The notes beneath the pieces are model-generated. The model was not told where the DNA came from, ran no database searches, and saw only the letters and a program-made list of their open reading frames with translations. DNA of 64,000 nt from Pestalotiopsis fici W106-1 (Eukaryota; Ascomycota; Sordariomycetes; Amphisphaeriales; Sporocadaceae), in NCBI RefSeq assembly GCF_000516985.1, contig NW_006917093.1:2728001-2792000 (forward strand), read 5' to 3'. A program made the position numbers and the translations under genes. Below, piece by piece: positions 56,560 to 64,000 of this stretch (positions are counted from its first letter, which is position 1; each line of letters opens with the position of its first letter).

Positions 56560-58774
56560 GTACCAAGATGAGAAGTCGATCGGTCCCTGAATTGCTGCTT
56601 CCTACAACAAGACAAGAATGGACCTGCACACCGCTGGACGTGAGATATGGCCATCGGGCCGCGGCCGCCCTTAATTCAGGTTTGAGGCTTGTAGTATGCA
56701 GGCGCTTGGGCCATACGTGGCATGCGTTCAAGCCTCAATGCGACATACCAAACCACCATGCCAGCATGCCACTCAACCACTCACTTTACTGTGTAGTCAC
56801 CAGTTGCCAGCCAAAAAAAAAAGTCTTGTTACCCAACGACCAAATGTTCCTAGATATGTGCGACCTGATCACAGATCTGCATTCCTGGACAGGCTGCGGC
56901 CAACCTGGCACCTGACTGACGACATGCATGCATATAGGATCTACCCTTCTGTTAACTTAAAAAAGGGTTTTTCTCCGAGAAAACTCGGAACCGACGCAAA
57001 GCGACGAACAGAGAGTAACAGTCGTCGTCCAGTCCAAACCAGTCAGTCAGACATGAAAACGTCTGCTGCATCTGTGGTCAATCAAGTCCAGTCCAGTCAG
57101 TGGTTGATAGTGGAGGTGGAATTGCAAGTAGTGAGTGAGTGGGTGGTCCCTTGCGTGGGTACAAACGTGGGCGGAGATTTATTAGTGCCAAGAGGGAGGA
57201 CCAAGAAAATAAAAAAATACGAAGGTCAAAAGAGAAGGAAAAAAAGGAAAAAAGGCCTACATACCAGGTAAATATCCCGGCCAGGATCTGCGCTTGCGGT
57301 AATTGTGCCGACATGCCATCAAGGCTACCTACGCACTTGACTGGCTTTTCGCGTTAATCATCTATGAGCGAAAGCGTCTAGTGAAGCGACAGGCGCGAGT
57401 TTGATCTATTCTGGTCTTGCCTGTCTCGTGCTTCAATTTGGCATGGGAATTATTATTAATAAGGTGTTGAACCCAGATCACATGAGCCGTGTCAGAAGAC
57501 GGAATAATCAAAAGATGTGGGATGAATCCAACTGACTGTATGTAAGATAGACATACTGTGTAGACAACATTTCAAGAGTTCCTCCATCTCGCAGGCAGTG
57601 ACGTATATCTTCCAGGAAAAGAACCACTCATTATACATACTATGCATCAAGTCAGACCCGTGGTCAGAGCACCACATGCACACGCACACGCAGACCATGA
57701 CGATGATGAGAGGGAGCCAGCAGGAAACCCAAACCCAAACCCAAAGGGGGCATGCATACATACAACCGCTTGATTTGGGGGCGGTTTTGTTTTATTATTC
57801 CGGGCCTCTCGTGACAATCGGCGACGACAAGGACAATGACTGGTTCCCAATTGGCATGTCGTTGGACTGTCCATCTGTTACCACGTCTCGTCGGACGAGA
57901 TGCGACGAGAGCTACGCATCCCGCACATACATACATACATACCTAGGTAGGCACGTTAGGTACCGAATACGACCTGACCACTCATGAACCTGTTGTCCAC
58001 TGCTGCCCCGCCATCATCCCCTTCATCCTGCCTGCCGCCTGCGTGTCGCATCAGCTGTATACACCTATCTACATTTCTCCTACTCTTTTACATCTTGATT
58101 GGGACAAAGTCAAATAGTTTTCACCAATCCCGCTGCTGAGCTGCAAGTTGACCTTGAAAGCCCCTCCCCTCACCCCCAATCCAACAACGTCCAATCCAGT
58201 CTCACTGTTCAATTTCCACCCAAACATCAGTCAGCAACAGCGGCACCCTTAAAAATGTACCAATTCCAACGGGGTGGGTTCGAATCTCGGTAGCGCGCTG
58301 CCAGCAACGCAGGGATATGCCGGCGCTCGAAGTTCAGCAGCAAGTTTGCCTGGTTTGCTTGACTGCCAGCCAGCTTGAGTGTTGCCAGTAATGTAGTAAT
58401 AATAACCAGCAGCCATTAGCACAGCGGCGAAGCTGGCGGGGTTTTTTTTATTTTTTATAAATCAATTATGTATTACTCGGTACATTATGTACCAACTGGG
58501 TAATGGTGTTTGCTTAGCGCCGTCGCTTACCACGCGCTTTCTGCTAACAGGGCGAGGAGACTAGAGAGTAGCGGTCGGGTCGGAAGCTGCCATGAAATCA
58601 TCTCGGTACATAATTTTCATTTCCCGGCGCGATCACAATTAACACTCACGCCGTTTTTAAACGTTGGGCACTGCGTCTTAGCCACAAACAGACACGCATG
58701 CATACAAAGAAGTACTACTCATCATTATCAGCTCAGCTGGATAGTAGTGGGAGTAGTACCACTGCTGCAGCTTG

Positions 58775-58780
<6 letters not shown>

Positions 58781-58805
<25 letters not shown>

Positions 58806-58814
58806 CTCTCTCTC
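58781..58814. repeat. (CT)n tract upstream of the GPCR gene
   Basis: CT dinucleotide run with a single break, 1.7 kb upstream of the GPCR start. CT-rich tracts are common in fungal core promoters just before transcription start. Confidence 0.9.
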
Positions 58815-59571
58815 AGCTTCCCTTGACAAGTTCTAGTCCCTTGACCAGCGAGCGCCGCCGCACCCTCTTAAACATGGGCTCCACCATCCAAAAATGTCCC
58901 ATGGATCGGCCGCACATCAAGTTCAGATGGCAGCAGATTGGTGCCAAGCACGATGGGGAATTCAGTTCGCCTCGCTGATCCTCTCAGTTTGAGTCTGGTC
59001 TCTCTCACCCATCATGCTTGTCTGACTGGTACTGCTGCATACTCTGTACTGCCAATTGCTACCCAGTACGTAGGTACTTTGTACTTGTCCATGGTAAATC
59101 AAATTGATCGATATTTGCGTACATGCAGTACATTCAAGCCCCCAATCCCGCCAATAGTGGTGGCATCTACCTCGCTGTACAGAGTACATCACTGCAGTCT
59201 CTTTTCCAGATTGGCAACCAAGCATGAACAAGAGAGAAGGATAGAGAGTGAGATGGAGAAAAAACTTCACTTCTTTAATTACCTCTTCCGATTCTCCCGG
59301 GTCCTTGACTTGAGTCGTCTTTACAGGGCTCCTCGGTTGCACCCCTCCGAAACCAAACAAGATCTCCCTCCCCTGCCTGATTTTCTTGATGGGGATGTCC
59401 CATGCTGTTGTCGCCGCCGGACGCCATAACTAGACGGTACCTACGCCATACCGTTGTTCACCTGCACACGACCACAAAAAAATCCCCTTTCCACACCAAA
59501 CCACATTTTAGACCCTCTTTCCCCGGGTTTTCCCTCCCGGCTCTTGTCTGTCTGTTCTTGATCTATACTGT

Positions 59572-59607
<36 letters not shown>
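59572..59607. repeat. (TAC)12 trinucleotide repeat
   Basis: Twelve perfect TAC copies in the presumed leader or promoter of the GPCR gene. Confidence 0.9.
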
Positions 59608-60413
59608 CTCTTAGACTTTGCACCATTCGTCTCGGCAATTCTTCATCTGCCTTAAGAGTTTACTTGTGCGTTAGAAAAGCTTGTCACGCTCAACCACACG
59701 CAGACTTTGGCACGCCCGGCTGACCAAAGTCACTAGACGGAGGGAGAAGAACACAAAAAAAAAAACCTTGGTTAACCTACCAATCCGAACTTGCTTACTG
59801 CCTCTTGGGCATGCGGCCCGTTGAGCCTTTCCAGCCGCACAAACCAAAACCTCATCACCACTTCCTCGGTCTATGGAAACCGGCCGGGGAGAATGAATGC
59901 TGCTGCTACGTAGTGCGGATGATACAGACCCGTCCAGCCGCCGGATGCTAGCCAGCACCGAGAAAATTACTTCAGCAGCTCATTTCAGCGCGCCGCCCGG
60001 ACTTTGACCTTACATTTAGTACTGCTCTTTTGCAAGTGCCTATTATCATTATTCCCTTGTGCGCGTCATTCAGCCGCAAGAAACTCTTCTTTCTTTCTTT
60101 TCCATCCTACTAGAGTTCGCTTCGACTCTAGTAATCAGCTCGACACGATACGATACGACAAATCATCAACGCACACAGCATTATTTGCTTTTTTGGGAAA
60201 GACAAGCGACATTTGGCATAGGCATTGCTATTACTTTCAATCACCATAACATCTTGGCTACGATTCTCTCATATCGACTAAAACCGACTTATTTTGGCAT
60301 CGCTACAAAGCACCGCTGGTCTATCTGCTAGCCACACAGCTGCTGTAATACTACTAATATTACCAGCCCACGACGACTATTACGTCACTCAATTCTCAGT
60401 CTCATCGGTTAGA

Positions 60414-60599
60414 ATGCTGCATCCTCACCCCAATTCGACAAGTAAACATACCGGCTATCCAAGGAGAGGATGGCCACGCAGGAGGAGTGGGCGTTCCCAC
60501 TCCTGGCAATTCGAGATGATGATGATGGCGACCACCGTTCAAACAACACAAGCAACATCACCGACAGCCAGGTCCTTGCTCTCGAGGCCGTCTCGGTGA
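60414..60599 (+). promoter_or_regulatory. Upstream ORF overlapping the GPCR start codon
   Basis: An ATG at 60414, 56 nt before the GPCR start and out of frame with it, opens a 61-codon frame that ends at 60599, 130 nt inside the GPCR coding region. If it lies in the mRNA, ribosomes initiating there would bypass the receptor start, so it would repress translation. Confidence 0.45.
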
Positions 60600-62305
60600 C
60601 ATTTGCGACCATCAGCGTCTTTGCTGCCTTCATTGCATTCTACTGGTTCGTTCGGATGCGAAGAAGCTTCAGGCAAGACCTGATCATGCTCCTCATCCAG
60701 AGTGATATGATGAAGGCCTTTTGGCTCATGATCAGCCCCATCATCTACTTCATCGCGGGACCTGAGGGGCCCATCAACTCAAACAGTGCATTTTGTCAGA
60801 TAAGTGGCTTCTTTCTGACCACTGCCATTGAGGCTTCTGATATTGCGGTACTCATGATTGCAATACACTCGGCACTCTACATCCTTCGAATCCAAACACC
60901 TGGGGGTGAGACCGGACTACATCCATATCGACGATATGCCTACATCATCTGGCTCGTGGTTCCCCTGGCCATGGCAGCCGTCATTCCCATTACTGGCTCT
61001 CGCTTCGCAGACAATGGGCCCTTTTGCTATCTGCCAGGATCTCCTGGCTGGTATCGGATCTACCTGAGCTGGGTTCCCCGATACATCATTTTCGGCATCA
61101 TATTCTTTGTATACGCATTCCTCTACGTCTACGTTGCGTGGCGCTTCCGAAAACTGCGGCTGGATCAGAAGCGTGCAAGCTTTCAGAGTATGCCGTCGCC
61201 AAAGTCCCAACTGCAAAGGTTTGCAGCCGTTCCGCCAACTCCGCCTCTGACATACAATGGCCTGCTCGATTTATCGAATGCACAAACCCCCATGGAGAGA
61301 CAGCGAGAAAGGCGAAATTCCGCCACCTCTGATGTGAGCACGCTCAAGTTGAACGAGCCCACAGTGCCTACGCCAACCCCAACGCCTACACCAGGGGCTC
61401 CACTGCCCCAAGAAGAACCACAAACCCCCGAGGCAGCAGGTACACTTTTGTGGAACTGGATCATGGCGGATCACGACGGTGCCACAAATTCTGCACCACG
61501 CCGCGATGCCACGGGCTCAACCTTGCCCTCGCACTTGACCGAAGCTGTGGGATCGCCAGATATGGATGCGCCCACCCTGACGAGACCACCGCCAATCGCG
61601 CAAAGGACTTCTTACCCAGCGACTATTTCGATGGCGCAGACCCCCAAACCACGCATTCCACCTGGTCGGCAGTCATTCGCAAAGCCCTTTTGGCAACGCC
61701 CTCTATCGTTCGCGAGTGTGACAGTCACCAGTACTGCGCCCAGATACTCTGGAATGCTACAGCGAGATACGCCAGAAATCACCGATGGAGGCGAAAGTTC
61801 GTATCCCTCATTGTACAGGCCACTATCAGTGACCGAGGACTCGCTGCGAAAATCTCGGGACAAGATGAACCGTCAACTACGGCTTCTGTTTGTGTACCCG
61901 CTGATTTATATAATTGCCTGGGTCGCTCCGTTCGTATCCCACGTCTACAAATACCAAAATCCTACGGGAGTTTCAGCACAACAGCCGTATGGCGTGTTGG
62001 TCGCTAGCATTGCTAGCCTTTGTTTCGGTGCAGCTGTTGACTGCATTTTCTACAGCGCATGGGAGAAGCCCTGGCGGTTTTCCCGTGTCGGCTTTTGGGA
62101 AGGTCTGGCGTTACGGTTGAGGATCATTCGCCGGCGACGGGTAGGAGGACGATCGAGGGAAGAGCAGCGGCGAGACGCATCGGCCGCATTCGACAGGCGG
62201 AATGTGGAGCAAGCGGATCGACAGGCAGCAGCAGCAATGCAAAAGGCCAGAACATCGAGAACACCAAGAGAGTGGTGGGATATCGAGGAACAGAACTCGC
62301 AATGA
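60470..62305 (+). CDS. Git3/Gpr1-type G-protein-coupled receptor
   Basis: 611 aa, intronless. Plasma-membrane receptor of the Git3/Gpr1 class (Neurospora GPR-4-like), which in fungi signals glucose or other carbon and amino-acid cues through G-alpha to adenylate cyclase. Extracellular N-terminus with NNTSN sites; hydrophobic helices begin at about residue 37; DLIMLLIQSDMMKAFWLMISPI is a Git3-like helix 2 and the Cys in FCQISGFF fits the helix 3 end. Five helices precede a very long third cytoplasmic loop (about 240 residues, Ser/Pro-rich, with PTPTPTPTPG). The Git3 C-terminal part follows: RDKMNRQLRLLFVYPLIYIIAWVAPFVSH (helix 6) and helix 7, then a basic tail. Preceded by a gene desert and overlapped by an uORF. 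Confidence 0.88.
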   Translation: MATQEEWAFPLLAIRDDDDGDHRSNNTSNITDSQVLALEAVSVTFATISVFAAFIAFYWFVRMRRSFRQDLIMLLIQSDMMKAFWLMISPIIYFIAGPEGPINSNSAFCQISGFFLTTAIEASDIAVLMIAIHSALYILRIQTPGGETGLHPYRRYAYIIWLVVPLAMAAVIPITGSRFADNGPFCYLPGSPGWYRIYLSWVPRYIIFGIIFFVYAFLYVYVAWRFRKLRLDQKRASFQSMPSPKSQLQRFAAVPPTPPLTYNGLLDLSNAQTPMERQRERRNSATSDVSTLKLNEPTVPTPTPTPTPGAPLPQEEPQTPEAAGTLLWNWIMADHDGATNSAPRRDATGSTLPSHLTEAVGSPDMDAPTLTRPPPIAQRTSYPATISMAQTPKPRIPPGRQSFAKPFWQRPLSFASVTVTSTAPRYSGMLQRDTPEITDGGESSYPSLYRPLSVTEDSLRKSRDKMNRQLRLLFVYPLIYIIAWVAPFVSHVYKYQNPTGVSAQQPYGVLVASIASLCFGAAVDCIFYSAWEKPWRFSRVGFWEGLALRLRIIRRRRVGGRSREEQRRDASAAFDRRNVEQADRQAAAAMQKARTSRTPREWWDIEEQNSQ

Positions 62306-63019
62306 GAGAAATGCATGCATGACCGACAGAAAGCATATATTAGAGATAGCATCAGGCGACTGCATTTTTGGAATTAGCACAGGCGTACAAGGTTGATTCG
62401 TCTGGGATATAGCATGATAGCATTCGCATTGCGCGGCGTTTTTTTAAGGTTCATATAGCAGTTTTGATTTTCTGAACCAGCACTACGGATTGGGCAACAT
62501 CTTGCGAAGACTTGCGCGCCATATAATTATAGTATTGTATAATACCGCAAATAACATAATTTCCAACACCCCAAGTCTATTTTGGCACATGCTTAGGTAT
62601 CTATTTGCATGTGTGGCTCATGTAGGTAGTTATCCGTTGTAATATGCTTGCCATTATCCGTCCTATCAGACCAATCACAGCAATCTAGCAGCTCAAGTAA
62701 TGTAGCATTTCAATTGCAGGGCTTAAACGCCCACCCCCCTTTCTATCCTCGCAGCACACAAGGTATATATCTATATACGAGATCTACGCTGTCAAATCTG
62801 GGTATACCCGCCCCATTGGACACAACGCCCGCAAACAGCCTTAGCAAATAATGACGACCTTGGTCCATCCCGACATTCATTCCCCGACTCGGACTTTCAT
62901 TTTCTTCACTTATCCCCGTACAGTAGGATTCGAAGTCATGGCCAATGTTCACTACCAAATGCCACCCAGCAGAAAGGATATTCAAAAAGTATAAGAAAAA
63001 CAATTGTAAAAACCATGCA
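62306..63019. other. Convergent 3' spacer between GPCR and amidotransferase
   Basis: About 710 bp, AT-rich, holding both 3' UTRs; no gene or repeat recognised. Confidence 0.6.
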
Positions 63020-63928
63020 TTACTCGCGCAGAAACTTGAGAAAGGCTTGGGCAATGAGCACACCATCGTGCTCATCGGCGGCGCGGCCAATGGCGTCCTC
63101 AAACAAGTTGTCGCCAAAAATCTTTTGGTCGTGGCGCATGCGCAGGACCTCGGAGACGATGTACTCGGTGAACTCGGGGTGGCCCTGGACGGCAATGACG
63201 CGCCCGGGGACGTAGAAGCCTTGCACGGCGCACACGTCCGTGTGGGCCAGCGGCAGTGTGCCCTGTGGGTGCTCGTGGACAATGTCGCGGTGCATTTGCA
63301 TGATTCTCTGTTTATCGTTGCGTGCAAACGTTAGCAAGACAAGACTTGTTCTTCTGGATCTCCTGTTTCATATTTGTGTGGTTATGCTCTCTCTCTCTCG
63401 ATAAGAGAGAACTTCCCAACCCCCCAAAGGGAAAGAAAGGCTTACCAGTGTGTCTTTACCAAATAGCTTCTTGCCCTGCTCCGTCAGGCTCATAGGAACA
63501 ACGCTGAGCTCCCAGCCGCGCACGCTGCGGCCGACCTTGGCGCCCATGGCGCGGGCGAGGATCTGGTGACCAAAGCAGACGCCAATGATGCGGACGCGGC
63601 CGCCCTCGAGCAGGCGGCGGGTGTACTGGACGAGGCGCAGGATCCACTCCTCGTCCTCGAAGCTGTTGTGCTTGGAGCCCGTGATGAGGACGGCGTCAAT
63701 GGTCTCGGGGTCCGGGTACGCCGTCTCGTACTGGTTGACCACGTCGTGGGCCGACAGGTCCAGCGCCGCCCGCAGCGCCTCGTCTGATCCGCCGCATGCC
63801 CGCCGGAACAGATCCGTAAAGACGGCGCCGTAGCCCTTGTTGTCGTACTTGGCCTGCACCGACGGGATGGGCGTGTCGGTCTCGAGGATCGCAAGGCGGA
63901 TTGGTGGTGGTGCAATTTGGGAGCCCAT
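63020..63928 (-). CDS. Class I glutamine amidotransferase domain protein, 2 exons
   Basis: Exons 63928-63446 and 63307-63020 give 256 aa. A stand-alone GATase1 domain that should hydrolyse glutamine to ammonia, or a related gamma-glutamyl bond. The catalytic triad is present: Cys in RIIGVCFGHQILARAMG, and His and Glu in VIAVQGHPEFTEYI, seen only when exon 2 is joined; the early motif DAVLITGSKHNSFEDEEWI is the expected oxyanion-loop strand. No synthetase domain is attached. The layout resembles GMP-synthase-like amidotransferase proteins such as yeast YLR126C; a specific acceptor reaction cannot be assigned. ATG 63928 was preferred over the upstream extension, whose Lys-rich sequence looks like leader DNA. 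Confidence 0.9.
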
Positions 63929-64000
63929 TGTTTCTTTTTTGGTCTTCTTTTTTCCTTTGACGTAGAAGGCGAGCGGTTTCGGCTTTGGGGGGGTGTTCAA
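63929..64000. other. Right edge, leader of the amidotransferase gene
   Basis: 72 bp reaching the window end; presumably 5' UTR or promoter of the minus-strand amidotransferase gene. The frame stays open but has no convincing earlier start. Confidence 0.5.

Larger units (their letters stand above)
50797..60469. other. 9.7-kb gene desert rich in simple repeats
   Basis: No gene is supported in nearly 10 kb on either strand. The interval holds (TC)n with a 100-N gap, (GA)n at 54241-54256, poly(A) at 53661-53681, poly(T) with one N at 54420-54443, (GTA)n, (CT)n and (TAC)n tracts, (CATA)n near 57927, and short inverted repeats such as GGATTTAGCCTC/GAGGCTAAATCC near 53615 and 53713. From 58.7 kb on, pyrimidine-rich DNA suggests the promoter and long leader of the GPCR gene. 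Part of 52.7-53.6 kb could be a decayed transposon, but I cannot recognise one. Confidence 0.55.

Noticed and set aside
57729..57745. CCCAAA repeats resembling telomeric DNA
   Set aside because: Only three copies and not the fungal CCCTAA unit.
58255..58300. GGGTTCGAATCTC resembles a tRNA T-loop
   Set aside because: No matching acceptor stem, D-arm or anticodon arm upstream, and the T-stem does not pair.

Overview
The window is nuclear DNA of a filamentous ascomycete (Pezizomycotina, most likely a sordariomycete; Hypocreales is a guess). Evidence: short GT-AG introns (mostly 50-120 nt, some up to about 230) with CTRAC-type branch sites, a PTH11-type receptor, a fungal NLR-like NACHT protein, mannitol-1-phosphate 5-dehydrogenase, and fungal forms of QCR10, MED4 and ALG10. 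I rebuilt exon structures by hand; every multi-exon model below keeps frame across all junctions, with one flagged exception (the CFEM domain of the PTH11-type receptor).

Layout. (1) 0.9-17 kb, accessory-looking: a short-chain dehydrogenase with a 13-nt microexon, a membrane-anchored alpha/beta hydrolase, a large C2H2 zinc-finger protein, an unknown membrane protein, a CFEM/PTH11-type receptor with a stop codon at a splice junction, a 2.9-kb gene-free stretch holding a TA-flanked MITE, and a secreted GMC oxidoreductase. (2) 17.5-33.2 kb, housekeeping: MED4, QCR10, dihydroorotate dehydrogenase, ALG10, a small low-complexity protein with a distinctive C-terminal tail, the COPI beta' subunit (SEC27) and mannitol-1-phosphate dehydrogenase. 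Two gene pairs share short divergent promoters (MED4/QCR10, DHODH/ALG10). (3) 33-51 kb, accessory again: a 4.9-kb gene-free stretch, an NLR-like NACHT-ankyrin protein, a divergent secreted GH3 glycosidase, two MFS transporters and a GNAT acetyltransferase. (4) 50.8-60.5 kb: a 9.7-kb gene desert rich in microsatellites, with a 100-N assembly gap, ending at a Git3/Gpr1-type GPCR whose start is overlapped by an out-of-frame upstream ORF. (5) A class I glutamine amidotransferase closes the window.

Functionally the genes do not form one recognisable pathway. I see no polyketide synthase, NRPS or terpene cyclase backbone gene, and no CRISPR, rRNA or convincing tRNA gene. The most notable items are the microexon that carries the cofactor-binding motif, the stop codon inside the CFEM domain, the NLR-like protein beside gene-free DNA, the GH3 enzyme with altered active-site motifs, the MITE and a second inverted-repeat element, and a dispersed 9-mer enriched in the intergenic DNA.
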